This document shows, piece after piece, positions 37,601-52,600 of a stretch of 64,000 bases of DNA. The notes under the pieces were generated by a model that did not search any database, had not been told where the DNA came from, and was given only the letters and a program-made list of their open reading frames with translations. Numbering within the stretch: the first letter of the stretch is position 1; the number at the start of each line of letters is the position of its first letter. This DNA is from Amphiura filiformis (Eukaryota; Echinodermata; Ophiuroidea; Amphilepidida; Amphiuridae). The stretch lies in assembly GCF_039555335.1 (NCBI RefSeq), contig NC_092641.1, forward strand, positions 35,055,548 to 35,119,547. Reading direction: 5' to 3'. The position numbers were made by a program, and so were the translations under genes.

Positions 37601-40600
37601 TTGGATTAAACGAACGGAAGTATTAGTATAGGCGTAAATTCCTCCTTTCTACAGGAGCACCTTTGGGAATTTAAACCTGATTTTGAAGTTTTTCTCACTG
37701 ACAATTCACTTCCAATAAACGCCCCCCTTTTGGAAAAATGCAACACCCTGAGGTATTTATTATAAACAATACAGTAATCAATATTGTCCATTTACATACA
37801 TGTGGAAGATCACAAAGGGGTAACTTCATTTTACCTGCTGGTTTCTGTGGTTCTTCAGTGTTCTCCACAGTCATGTTACCATCATCACTGGACAGCGGTT
37901 TACCAATAGTCTTACGAGCAGGAGGTAAAGCTGTTGGCGTCACTGTAAATTTCTCTACAAAAATTTAAGGAAAAATGAAACAATGTGGATAAGCAATCAG
38001 TCATAATATTTTTGATACAAGTTGGCATAAATCTTGCTCAGATAATAATCCAACAAGTCTTCTAATTGGAAAATATTATTGCTGGACCAAACAATTGAAT
38101 CAAAACTTCACTCCACTATAATACCTATATCCCCAAAAATACAGTGATTATGACGGGTTATCACTATCACTATGACAAGATCACAGAAAATACACTCCTG
38201 AAATGCAAGCACATGTTTATTGTACAACAAGAACATTCTGCATTTCTATAATCTTGAATTCTATTACCCTCACGACCCATTATTAAATGTTTTTAGCTAA
38301 AAAACATCACATGAGAGCCCTTAATTCTGCAATAATGAGTCAAGCGCTGTAACACATTCTTTGCACAGCATTATGCTTGGTTAAGCATGCAATATTTCCA
38401 TGATACACGCTGTTATGTATGCGTACACACTCCACATTGTAGTGAACAACTCAAAATATTTGGGAAAAAAAGTGATATTTCTCTGTATAATTGCACAATT
38501 TTGTGGTACTAGAATAGAAATAAAGGGTGCAGCATTATCTTTTACACCCAAATAATGTGTCCTCGGCTGTAAAAACATTTAAGGTTATACTAAACTTTGT
38601 AATGATCGATCCAGAATGAGACTGCATGTAGCCCCCTTTAAAATTATCTATTTCTGGAAATAAATATCGTAGAGAGAAAGCATAAACTCGTCTAAAAGCT
38701 GAAAGTGTACTGGTTATTATTATGCTTGAATTTTCCACTTGGCTCAAAAAGAAATGTACTTTTCAAACATTTCAATTTTTTTTCAATATCCGAGCATCAA
38801 GATTTTTGGGAACACGGCCATAATTTCTCAGTGGAAGTGGCGATTTTGTTGGGAACTACGACGCAAATTACAAACAAGTCAATAAAAGAATGTGCATATT
38901 CATTCTTGATATTGCTTGTCTCGATTTGTTTTAGTAAGCTTACATGTTTGCGAATTTGAAGTAAAATGGCCTCCACTTGTATGTCGTTTTGTAACCAGTA
39001 ATAACAATTCCGTACGATTTCATAGACAAAATTCTGACCTACATTATTTCTATAAACCCTCTTCTATATGCAGGTGCTATTTAAATTTTTATTTCGATAG
39101 CAGAAAATTGAGATATTTGCTATTTTTCCGACTCGCTGCTGTCAAATTGTCTAGTTTCGCGATAATAAGATACAGCGAAATCAATTTTTTTTTAGAACCA
39201 TTTCACCTCGTTTGCTCGTGCTTGAAGTACAAACTTCAAAATTGATATAGTGATTCTATATTTCAAGCTGCGTCATACTGTGTTTTTCTTACCTCTGATT
39301 GTCGCTGCTCAAGGCCAAAATTCGAAATTTTTTGGACAAAAGTGACACTCTCATTTTTTTTTAAACACGCTGTTTACGTATACGACGGGCTCTATTTGCC
39401 CGATAAAGTGGTGTTGCGAGTTTGGATTTTAAAATATTTAGGTATTTTCTAGCTTAAAATCTAGCGCCAATGAACCTGGTGCATGGGAGGGAAAATGTGG
39501 GGGGGGTAGTTAGGTAGCGAAAAAAAATGTGCACATTTTCATGCTTTGCGCTTGCAACAGGTTTAAGGTATGGGTATGGAAATTGGGGATCCAAAAAATT
39601 GGCATATAGGCCTAGGCCTATGCAAAGGGGATGGGGCACAGTTTTGGCAGGCCAAGGGGGAGGGGCCACAAAAATTTGGCAGTCCAGGGGGGTGCGGACA
39701 AGCGATTTTTTTCTTTTCTTGACGGGAGGCAAGCGATTTTTAGCGCGTCGCTTGGAAATTTTGGCTTATAATTAGTAGGCTAATACCGGTAGGCCTACTG
39801 ATTGCACAGCCTTCGAGAAAGCAATTTTTGGCAAGCCGGGGCCGGGAGGGAATAAATTTTGGCATGTCGAAAGGGAGGAAGAATGACTTTACCTAGCACA
39901 CATTAAAGGGGCATTTCGTGATCCACAACCTCATACAACCCCATAGGCCTCGTCCTTTCTCACAAGTTAAGATTTTTATACCACTCATCCCGCTCTGGCC
40001 ACATGTTTAGGCATTTTCACGCAGATCAATTCGTTAAGCAATGGAAAATATTGCCAAATTTGAATTTCGTTTTAAAAGCCTACTCCCCATTAAAAAAAAC
40101 CCACTAATTTTGGGGGATTAAAAAAAAGTTCTGTAAAATGAAACAAACGGCTGCCTCAATCCTAATTAGGGCCTATTCATTTAAGGCCAGGCCTTCATTT
40201 CTGAAAATAGCGGGAGCTCAGTTAGTCACTGTACTCAGGAGCTTGACAAGGAGCTCAATTATATAATATCAATATTAAACCATAGGAGCAGCTCAATAAA
40301 TGCCATTGGTAAAATTATTAGGCCTACGATATTTTATTTGACTGTGATCCTATATACACTGTATATACCTTTAAAATTTCTAAAATTGGTGGAATTGAAC
40401 AAGCTCTAAATTTCTCATCGTCCAGCATAACCAAGGGCAACTGGGGTGGGTGGGAAAGCCCCTAGCTATGGCCATACCCGTGAGTGGCGGAACCAGAATT
40501 TTTTCGCGGGGCATGGGGGGAAGTGAATTTGAGACGGGCACTTGAAATCATCATTTTGCACTAAATTGCCATAAAAAGTGGAAAATTACATAATTGTGGG

Positions 40601-43600
40601 GATTTTGCCTAAAAACTGGGTGGGAAAGAAAAAATATTGGTGGAAATACTGCCCCCCCTAAGCGGGCGCCACTGCATATCCATCCATGATGCTAGAATGA
40701 CGGAAGTTCTGGCGCTATGGAAATTCAATTTCAATATCACGAGTTTTTAAGCTTTTTTATCAGGGATTTTACCAAGGGAAGGCGATAGGTGTAGGATTTT
40801 GCTGATATACCAGGCAACCCGAGAAAGGAACTGAGGTGTGGCTAAATAAGGGAGTGTTCATTATAAATATTTTCCATTATCATACTTTCGACGCCGAGAG
40901 CATAATTATTTGAAGCGTACATTGAAAGAGAAACGCACATGTCTCTGATTAGCTCGGGATTAGCTACTGCGCGCTGCGTGCTGGCCTGTTGTTGTCCCGG
41001 GTTGTTGTCGAGTGGAAATGGGAAATTTATGAATGAACTTCCGCAACTTTGCAACATCATCACGCAGCGGCGTAGCTGGGATTTTTGAGGGCCCAAATCC
41101 ACCAAATTTCCCACTGGGGCGGGGGCCCAAATAGACAATTTTTGCCAGGCTTGTTGATAATAATCGTATATGATAGGCCTATTGAGCTGTAGGCCTATTG
41201 CATATCGTTTGGATTCCCCATCTCTCTGCCCCTCCTCTCACCCTCTCTCTTTTGCCTCTTCCCCCCCGCTCTTTCCCTCTTTTTTTCCTTGCACTAGGGG
41301 CGGGGCCCAAATAGGCAATTTTGCAATTGCCCCCCCCAGCAGCTACGCTACTGTCATCACGGTAGCCATACGCGGTAGTCTACAACTACAAGCAAGGTTT
41401 ACAGACAAATATAGGCCTAGGTCTAGTAGGCCTATCAAAATGTTATATTTTTATATTTTCTGGTGGACTCATGGAGAATATCATGTCATGGAGGTCCCGC
41501 GCTGGGTTGGGGGGGTCTCAAGGCATTTTGGTATGCCTACCCATGCTTGATTCGGGAGGTTTTTAGCAGGCCCGACCATTTTTTTTTATAACACCTCGGG
41601 CGGGTCTCTTCAAAACATTTGTACCATGGGGACTGCAGTCACCCACATTTGGCCTAATTTGACGCTTTTTTAAGGGCACTTTTGCCAAAATGCGCCTAAA
41701 AGTTGGTCTTCGCTGTAAACCCACCCATCATAGTCGTTGAAAAGTGTAGGCCTACTCCAAAACTGTGGCACATCCACGAACCCGAGGGAGAGACCTCCAT
41801 GGGTAAAAACACACCTCTAAGCGGGACCAGATTTATAATTTAAAATAGGCCTACATTTTGGAAGCCAGTCATCACGACAAAAGCGGGCCATGGTAGTGTT
41901 AATGGTATTAACACTTTGATTTTAGGCTTAAATGATGAGTGTAGGCCTATAAATTGCAAATTTGCACACACCCGGGGAACCTTCTCAAGTTGGTTTGGGT
42001 AAGGATGTGAGGCTGTGACTCCGAAAAAACTACGGTACGATTTTAAACCAAATTTGAATAAAACAGACCCAAAATTGTATCAACTTTTGGACTGAAAGTT
42101 TTCGCAAATTTTTACTTTTTCGAGAAAATCATTGAAAAATACCATTCTTAAACCTAATTTTCAAGACACTGAGGGTCAATAAAATCATGGCTAAAAATGC
42201 AACAGAGTCTAAACTAAATGGCTGAAAATGCACCCCAAATCTGCCGCACATCCCCACGACACCGTATTTCACCTTATAGATTTGGAAAATTGTCGCAATA
42301 AAATAGGCCCGAACTTATCCCAAATTATCCCCCGAAAAAAAATTTTTTGCAGGTGAGGTTGGAGTCTTATTATTTTTATTCTCAGAGAGGATAGGGGTTG
42401 ATATTTTTAGCAGGGTACAGTTTGTCTTGTTTTTGTTTTGTTTTTTGACGTTGAAGTTCCAGATTCTTTTTTTCATATATTATTATTCATTTATTATTTA
42501 TACCCTGTACGTGGGGAAAAAGACACACGACAGCTACAGAGAAGCCACGAAAAAACTCCTGTGAAGTGCATGAAAATGCCCGAAAATGTGCCAACCGAAA
42601 CACCCGAACAGGAAGATAAAATAAAAAACAAAACCAAAAACCCAGGAAATTTCCGAAATAAGTTTCAAATTCTTTGTCCCCCACTAAAATATATTATGAA
42701 CACTCCCTTATGAAGTCTGCCCTCTTCCGGCTATTCTGGTAGTAGGCGTTGACAATTACTTTCATATTTTTGAAGCATGTTTGAACCCGATTTGTTCTCT
42801 ATTCACATTTTTAACGTTGCAAGTAACATTTCAAGACCTATATTTGTGACAGGTATTTAATTATCTTGCTAGAGATGTGCCTAAAGTTGAAATTCAATAT
42901 TTCGGATCGCAAAGATCGAGAGATATAAAGTTGTTGAATATCAGTTTAACACCATGGATCATATGGGCGTCTTATATGAACGATTATGATAGCTAAGCAA
43001 AATGGCTGGGATACAGGTTGTATAAATACTACATGAATATTCATGACTATACAGATTCCATTCTTCTCTAATAATAAAGATGTCAATCACTCTCCTAGAC
43101 GACAGTTGCTTGGCGCTTGTAAACAAATCGAATAATAGTGCTTGACAAGAGCTAAAAAATAGGCTAAAAACACATTTTCACACATTTTTTCCGGATTTTT
43201 TATTTCACATGATAAGTAGACATATTTTCTTACGTATAAGGTAATAATATATTTTTTCTGGAGGTAAAGCCCTTCAACACTTTGTTTAACCTTAAGTAAT
43301 GGGTGAGCCGCACACTTTTACTGCCTCGGACACATTATTTGGGTGCAAAGGATACTGCACTACCCTTTATTTCTTAAATTTAGTAATAGCTCCCCAGCTC
43401 CAATTGGAGGCTGTCCTGAGTGTCACCTAGTAAGAAAAACATCACTAAATATGGAACAAACTTTTATGACAAAAAGTTTCGAGTATAAATACTTACCAAA
43501 AACAGCAAGGTAGACATCCGCTGTGACACTTCCTAGTCTGTTATTCACAGTACACTTATACCAGCCTTGATCTGTAGGACCCACATCAGATATTGTCAAG

Positions 43601-46600
43601 CTGAAAGTATCCACAGATATATCTGTCCTTGGACCTCCCACCACAGTACCACCCCCTGGGTCGGTCCATCTCACTGTAGGAGCGGGGTCTCCACTCCCAA
43701 CACATGACATTACTACCTTTTCACCTTCTACAGCTGTAGTGTTAATAGGCGCTTTAATGATTTTTGGAAATCCTTCACGGAATTTTAAAATGGCGGGGGC
43801 ATGATCCATGACGCGGTTAGTTCTCACGATACATTGATACACGCCCAATTCAGTTCTGGTAATATCAGTTACAAGAAGCTGGACACCACCGCGTTCGATT
43901 TGCACCATGTAATTGGGGTTGTCCTGAGGTATGGGTTGGGCATTATGTAGCCAGGTAATGTCTGATTCAGTGGCACCTATCACACCACACTTAAACTCTG
44001 CAGCACCACCAGTTCCTACAGAGACTGTCTTTGGAGGCTTAGTGATTAGTGGTATTTCTGAAGAAAAAAAAACATAGATGTATACTTTGTGTAAGAGTTT
44101 TTTAAACTTTGTAAAAAAAAAAAAACTTGATGTGCCAAATTTTGAAATACCACCAGAACAGCTTTGCTCCATGGCACACAACATATTACTGGGACACAGC
44201 CTTTTTCCTGTACTTATCCAGGGGTGTCACAAATACTCCCATTCTCATTATGCAGTAAAAGTAGACAAATTTCCACTGCTTTTTTTTTTTTCAAACTTGA
44301 CACTGTGAGTATAGAAATTACATCCACTTAACTTTTCGAAATGTGACCTTCAACAAGTTATACTGTAAAAGTTGGTGGTAAATATGATGAAAATCAATAT
44401 GATTCCGATATTTATCCATCTTTACTAACCGCATTTTCCTTGATTATAAAAGTTTCAAATAGCATTTCTCATGTTGGTAATACCCCTCTTCATCCAGAGT
44501 ATTTTCAACTTTAGAGAATGTTTACTTGCTTGACTCACCTATAACTTGCAATGTAACTTCTTTAACAACAGGACTGCCTACTGCATTCTCAGCTATGCAT
44601 TCATACACACCGCATCTTGTAATGTAACATCGCAGTATCTTCAGCATACCACTGCGTTGTGTTGCAGACTCTGGGAGCTCCTCACTGCCTTGCTTCTGCC
44701 ACCTGACGCCTGGGTATGGGATACCATGTGGGACACATTCTAATATTGCTTGAGTGCCAGCTGTCACAGATGCCCCTGATGCAATGGCTATGCTTGCTGC
44801 TTCATCTTGAGCTGATTAGAAAATAGAAAACACAACACATTTGGTTTGGTTTTGAGGTTCAAGTTAACGCTGGATAGATAAAAATGATAACTTTTTTTCT
44901 TCATTAATTATTGATAAAGATGTTATACTGTAAATATTTTATTAGTACCACTCTAAAAATAAACAGTCCCTCCCTATTTAATGTTGAAAGCACAACCAAA
45001 AAATGTTTTTTAGTAGGGTGTAAACATGCAACCTTCCCTTGTAGCGTATTTGCAATTAGGATAAACAGTGCACATGACTTAAGTTGTAGTATTTCCCCTC
45101 CTCTCCATTCATGGTTGTGTCCCTCTGGTTGACCTATACTTCACACAATTATTAGTTTAAAAGCTTTCTATTCAGAGGAAACAACTGTTCATCCTATGAC
45201 CAAACATTGTGGCTGCAACCTTGGTAAACCTGGGAATGCCCCTGGTTCATTGCACATGGAGACTTCATGCTCACGAGCAACTTGTGGTACTGCTCCATTG
45301 CAATCAACTTCAGATCTTAAGACACATTGTGTTTAATTTTGCCTTTTAAGCCACTAGTTGATGTGAAATTTCCTCAGTCCCAAGATAAAGACCTGTGAAC
45401 CATTGTTGGTTAGTTTTGCTTAATCTCTTTGGACTCTCTCCTAATAGTTAACTACTTTGTTACTAGGAAAGTGCGATTGTTTCTTCTTCAGCCAGCAACA
45501 TATATACATCTACATCAATATATATCAGAGTTTAAGTGTGGTGTGGTAGGTGACACAAAGTATAAGGCCGTGTGTCCTGAACTCGCCACCCTTAGCGTTA
45601 CATGACAAATATTATGAATTTTTACACCAACCGGGTTTGTAATTAGATTATCTCGACAATCATCAACCCTAAACTAGCAAAAGTATTAATTTTTGGAAAG
45701 CTGAAGGCATCAGCAATTCCAATATATACATTTGAACTCATTATACAGGGTGACCTGCAAGTTATACAGGGTGGAATAAAAAAGATTTTGATAAAAAATG
45801 GGCCACTCAATGCATTGCTTATTACCAACTTACAGTAATAAACTGAAGTAAACAACATTCATTTGGTTAGAGGAAATGGAGAGCCAACTGACTTCGGAAG
45901 AAACCAAAATCACAGCTGTTTGATAATCTCGGAATATAGAGTGTCCCAAAGTATGTTAGATTTTTTTACAATTCAACATCTTTTGAACCTAAACATTTTC
46001 CCTTAACACATACAGAAAAAATATGTCCATATTTAGATTCCTCATCAAATTCCCCTTCAGAAAATCTATACTTCGACTATGATAGGATAAGTAATTAAAA
46101 TTTTACAGTAACTTTCAGATTTTGAAGACATCTGCATTACTTACTACAGTGTTTAATATGACAACCGGTAGTTTTGTATGGAAAAGTTTGTATTTTCTAC
46201 ACTAAACCAATCATAAATGATTAAAAACAATTAGTAGAATTGTTTAGCTGTATGGCTGTGAGTCGTTTAGATGCTAAATAGAGTCCAAATCCAATTTACA
46301 GCCTTTACAGAAGCAGATTACGCACTAAAAATACCATTCCCATAGAGTTTGTGTGTACCACATCCCCACCACCACATCCCCCACCACCGCCACCCTGCCC
46401 ATTCTGAATTCTATGAAGCACAGTGGCAGTATTAAAAAAGTTCAAGTATTTCTTTTTACAGGGTTGAAAGTGCATTTTATTTAGCAATAAAATGAGACCA
46501 CAAGCATGACAATAATTTCTTGCTTGACAGAGATATCATCATTTGTTTTGAGTCGACTTTGGCGAAATGTAACGTCGCCACCTTTTTTTGGTGGCGAGCT

Positions 46601-49600
46601 CAAGACACGCGACCATAAGCGAGTCTGTATCCTGAACTTTGATGTCATTTTTGACAATTCTAACAAACCCACTTACCATCTGCCTCTAAAAGTTGTAAAG
46701 TTGTTGCATTAAGCTGTTCTCTACTTCTTGATGTGACTGGATTTATTGCTTTACAACCATAGATTCCTATATCAGCAGCATTTGTGTCCAAGATATGTAG
46801 GCTTCCAGATGGCATTATTCTGTAACGATCTGTAACAAGAAAATAAAATAATACATTGACTGCGTTAATGTCATTCACACTGCTTGCCGTCTTGTTTTTC
46901 AGATCATTACCACATTTCTAAAGGCTGACAATTAATATTCCAGTATCAAAAAGATTGACTTAAGTTAACAAGACAACTTTGCCTTAACATTATGATATAA
47001 ATAGTCTTAATTTTTATTTTGTGTCATGTCCTGATGCATGGTTTGTATTTAGTCTAAACTGTTTTCAGTCTCTCTATAGTTTAATCTTCTCCAGTTGAAA
47101 AATGCGTGGAAAGCTACACTGTTCTGAATCATCATTATGTGCCTAATGGTTCAACAATCTCTGTAAAGTATTATATAAGTTTGTACACCCAAATAGTCAA
47201 AGGTTACACTCAGAATGTAAAACATTTTAGGGTTTAAGAACTATGCCTTAGGAGTTGAGGCTGTTTGAGATGCTATTGTCAGCATGATTGCATACATTCC
47301 AATGGTGACCCAGGTGTTATAAGGTAACATTAGTCATTTTGTCATCACCTAAAAAATATCATTTTGCTGCTTATGGAGATCAAAGGTCATCCTAAGTTTT
47401 TTCCCCTCAATAGTACAGGCTGCTGGGGTTTTCAAAATGCATTGACAAGGTTTATTTTACAGTTTAAAGTAGAACCTAGACAATCATGTATTATGACGAC
47501 TGCTTCATAAATAGTTCTGTGGAGGACGAAGTCAAGTCAACTTCCTTTAGTTGGAGGACAGTGTAACATTTTGGGAGACAAATTTAAAGTAAAGAATGCT
47601 CATCATAACATGTAGCAAGATATTAAAGACAATGTCAAGGAGTGACTGAAGACATAATATTATAACCTATCAGTAAGGTTACACCATATTGGATTAGTTG
47701 CTATGCTTCCAGATCAAAATAGTGAGAGTGTTTACTTCCCAGGCATGACAAATTTTACACGTTCATGCGTAACCTTGCGTTCAAGTATACGCTACTGGAC
47801 TGTGAATTAATCACCGATTAACAACGGTACAAAGGTGCTCCTGTACAAAGGTATATAGGAAGAGTTGATATTTGTGCCTGTTACTATTCCAACTTTTACA
47901 AGTTGCGTAAAATAAACTTTGAAATAAACTAAGTTTGGCTGTCACCAAAAAGGCATAAACTGAGAAGTGATGCATTACATTGCAAATACTTACCATTTTC
48001 TACAATTAAATTTCCATTGAAATAATATTCCATCTGAGCTGGAGGTAAACTGTGGGGTCTTTGGCAATCTATGGCAGTAATTTCTCCTGATATACTATAG
48101 GTCCTATCTGGCAATGTTTTTGGAAAATGTTTAATATCTGTTGGAGAACAAAAGACATAAAATTAGAGAGTAGTAACTACAAAATACAGTTTGGAAACGA
48201 GTTATGTCACACAAATTAATATATGTCATAATGATTCCATTTTTATGGAGAGAGTACACATACTCTGCTAGAACCGAGATTGAAGTTTCCTCAACAACAA
48301 ATACCAAACCTGGACAGTAAAGCATTATGGGCCAACCTGGTACTTTTTTGCCCAACTGCCAAGTCATGCACCAAACGTACCAACGCTATCTAGAGTTCTC
48401 GACACTGACATATTGAACAGACTATCATTCAGCTTTGTTGCCTACCTTAAGATGTGCAACAGACTATAGACACCAAAAGATTACAGTATCATTTTAGCCT
48501 CATCACTAGCTAGCTAGCCACTGCTAGTTCAGTGTACTTTCCAGCCTATACCCAGGCCTATACAAATAGAGATAATTCAATTTGGTGGTGGTAATTATCT
48601 GGGTTGAACCAGAGATGGGAATCACACTGCTTTCTCTACCCAAATGTCAGGCTGGATTCTGTCGGCATCCACTGGATACTTTTTGAAGACTGTATCAAAC
48701 GGCCGTTTTGTGGACCACATCAAAGGAGATAGTTTTGATTGCGAGGAGGTCGACCATGATCCAGTCTTGAGCCCGGGTTTACGGTGTTAATATCTTATCT
48801 ATATATTGCACTTTGATAATGTTATGCCCTTTCTAAATTTCATTTGTACTGTTAAAAGTATCAACATGTTTATATGGTGACCTGATCAAGTTAAATGGGG
48901 ACAATAATGATGTCTTCAAGTTGTTGCAACTCCCATGCACACTTTCAAATCACAAAAAACACTCAAATCACTTGTGACAAAGATGAGAGGATTTGTTGCA
49001 CACATATGGGCATGGGTAACGCTTTAGTATTAAATATTGTATAATATTCAGTGTTTTGGAAAGCTTATGGGTTGGAAGTGTTTGTGCATTTAGAGGATGG
49101 ACGGAGTAAACATTCTTCTCACAGACAGTTCCAACTCATTGATAACGCGGGCAATCGTTCACAATTGTGACACTTATAACTCTGCATTTTTAAACGTCAC
49201 TTTCCACAATGCCATTGTTTTTCATTTGCATAAATCTAGGCAAATTTATCTTAATTTTCCCAATTCAACAGCCTTACTTTTAAACATATTCAGCCTTTTT
49301 TTTTAACTTTCAGTTTCAGTTTAACATTTTTGTAATGCATTATTCAACATAGAGGCTTCACAGATTACTAAGTGGAAGTTCCAATTTGACTACAGAATGT
49401 TTTCTACTTATTACAGATCTAATAATTTGTAGTTGAGGCTGTAAGATTTGGGAGGATGGTTTGATTATATCCCCCAAATCTCAAGTCCAGGTTTCAAAGA
49501 TTATGTATTGCACAAATTTGAGCAACGTCAGCAAGTAGGAAAATGATTAAATACATAAGACATTAAGAGGATGGTCTCATTTATCACATCCAAACATTAA

Positions 49601-52600
49601 CTAAATTCAATGTAAACATGTTGCAATTAGAAAAGATATCTAATATTGCCATACACAATATTGCCCATTGGTCTGGTTATTGTTCCTGATCTCATTCCCA
49701 ATAGCATAGTTCATATGCTACATTCAACAATCATTGCTAAAAATTTGACCTCTAAGTTGTGGAGTATGAGTTTTTGTACCCAGTACTTTCACAAGTCATT
49801 CTTTGATTAGACAAGTGTATCAAGGGGTTATAGACACATGCCCTGATAGATGAGTTTGTGTGATATCCCAGTCGCTATGAACCACAATGGCCTCATCCCA
49901 ATGGCAAAGTTTAATAACCTCAATCAAACAATCATAGTGCAAAATTTGACCTCAAGTTGCAGATTATGAGTTTTTGTACCCAAATTTTCATAGGTCATTC
50001 AATAAATGTACAAATGTACATGGGTTAAATAACTGTGCCCTGCTAGATGAGCATGTTGTGGATCCTAGTGGTGTACTTTCCACAGGTTTCATTTCTTGTG
50101 TGTGTGTGTACACCTATTAACATTTGGCACATCATATTATTAGTATTTTAATGTCATCGAAACTGATGTGCCAACAGCTGAGATCAGAAAGGAACGTGGA
50201 ACATTAATGAGTTAACCATCACGCCTGTGGTTATCATATATGATAACATGTCAGGGGGCCACTTAGCACGTTTCTTTTGATACAAATCATGTTTGCTTTT
50301 TCATCTACATTTGTGACTGTGCTCTTTATATCCATATCGAGTGGCATCTTACTGGATTAGATGCATTTGAACTCAAAGTGACAGCTAACTATTTACAATA
50401 TTGGTAATTGAAATTTACAGCTGTTTTATATGTAGTCTGTGTCAAACACATCTTTGAATCAAACTCGCCACATCTTTTTGCGGTAAGCGTTAAGAGTTGA
50501 AGAACATTCATATTGCCCAATCACATTCATTGTGCTTCGCAAAAATATCAGTGATTACGGACACACCTGAAACCATTTGCCATCATTATATAATTTGAAC
50601 TCCAATCAGGCATCTAGTACTGGCAGGCCTAAATCTGGTGTTAACCTTCAATGGCAGCCTAGTCAGCTTCTTGTGTTTAATTGTAAATTCTAAGGTTTGT
50701 TAGCCTAATTACCCTGTTGAGACCAGTAGCCTACACAATATGTGATACTCACATGCTACTTGTAAATGTGCTTCCCTGCTTACAATAGCCCCTGCACTAT
50801 TGCTTGCTATACACTGGTAATCTCCTTGATGCAGATCATCTTCAAAGCCATCAATAACAAGGTTCCTCTCCGCACTGACATGCCCAACTCCTCACTTTCC
50901 ACTATTTCTTGCCCGTTGAACACCCACCTAATGTCGGCATCCTTGGGGTCTGCTTTGCACTTTATTTTTACCCGGCTGTTACGTTTGACGGCCTCCGTTG
51001 ATGGTTCCTTGCGGAATATCGGAGGCGAGTCTGAAATGGCAGCAAAAGATTAGAATTTTTATGTTAAAATTACGACCTGAAATGATCTAAATTCAATCAT
51101 CTGAAAATACACTGAAAAAATCTTTTTCACAGTAAATATTCAATGTAGCATCAATGCAGTGTTAAGTATGATGTATACTATCTCCACTGAGGCTGTATCA
51201 AATTAGAGACAGATTTAAAAAACTAGATGCAAAGAAAATTTTCTTTTGAATTTTGTTCCAATTCTTTGCTTACCCAAACACAAAAATGTATGTAAAACTT
51301 AATGAACACGTTTTGATTATGGTGGGCGCACACCACTAAATAACCTTCCCATTGAAACATGTGTAAAAATACAGGTTTTCTTTGCTCATTTTGAGGCCTT
51401 TTGGGCTCGTTTAAAAACAAATTATGATGACCAGTCGATTGCAAATCGATGAAAGTTTAACATATGTTTCAATGTATGGGGGTCCTCCCACCTCGTTTTC
51501 CTGCTACGAGGCCGCTGAACAGCGCCCTCACTGTTTTGACATGCTCTCAAGACTGCAAACCTGATTCTGCCATTTTTTAATTCGCTGACCTATTTTCTCA
51601 ATAATTATAAAAATGCGACTTTTTTGGCAACTCAAATTTATGTATAGGCTTTACACTTTTATTTAAGCTATAATTCGCCACTCTTTCTGATTAATAAGTC
51701 TAAAGACCAGCCCAAAATACCTCAAAAAGTTTCTGTTTTTTACCGGAACTCATTAGGGTTATACAAATGGCGCATTGATTTAGTGGTGTGCCCCCTGGTC
51801 AAAACATTTTAATAATGTCGGGTTATATATAAGTCATGAAAATATTTCGAAATTGTTTTATAATGTAAAAACACTACAACAATTTCATAAGAATGTTATC
51901 AAAATGTTAATGCAAAATATAATTTGGCAAAGAAGTTTGCATAAACTTTTGTCACCCTTTAATAACATTATGCTATGTTGTTTTGTATAGAGTGTTCTTT
52001 TCTGAATGTTATTTAAAATGTTTTATACCATTACTCGACATATAAATATTTTCTGTAAAACATTTGTGTTTGCTGGGTAGCTTTGCGATATCACAGTGCT
52101 GTACACTTCTGATTGGCTGTAGAGAAATCAAAGTCAGGTTATCAGTAACCTTCCAAATGCATGACCTATCATGCTGTATGGCCTATTGGAACACCTTCTT
52201 GCCATAGTGATACATTGTGTAAAATGGAGTATGCAACAGCCTTTATGTAATGTTTAGTTTAAACTGCCTCATGTACAAGTTATTATCAAATTCAAGAAGT
52301 GTTGGTTAAAAGGAATACAGATTTGGCATGACGGAAACGGTCTGAAAAAAGGCAAATTTTGATTTGAAGAGGTTGCCCATATCTATATTGAAATAATTGC
52401 AGAATTATTTCTTTAAAATGATTCAAATGCTCCAATAATTTAATCAATATCTAATGCTTCCAGATAATTCAGTTTTACTGAGTACATGTATAGTGTCATT
52501 TTGCACAACAAAACCGATACATGTTCAGAATAGCCTTCATATTGACTCTTTTCCATAGGTTGTCGACTTTCGATCAAGCACCTTTCGAGCTCCTGTGAGC

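Larger units (their letters stand above)
38507..43385. mobile_element. possible 4.9-kb TIR element filling the Ig5-linker intron
   Basis: The ends are inverted relatives over about 75 bp: GAAATAAAGGGTGCAGCATT..CACCCAAATAATGTGTCC on the left and GGACACATTATTTGGGTG..ACCCTTTATTTC on the right. Several younger elements (listed below) sit inside. No transposase is recognisable. It could instead be two separate copies of a short repeat in opposite orientation. Confidence 0.4.

Noticed and set aside
40482..40676. Second possible hAT-type element (AGTGGCGGAACC ... GGCGCCACTG)
   Set aside because: Ends are only partly inverted and the flanking 8-mers (CATACCCG and CATATCCA) do not match well.
42438..42713. 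91-codon frame inside the 1.86-kb TIR element
   Set aside because: Lysine/proline-rich with no transposase motif; not supportable as a gene.
45725..45975. Repeated TACAGGGTG words
   Set aside because: Two or three short matches only; ends and duplications could not be defined.
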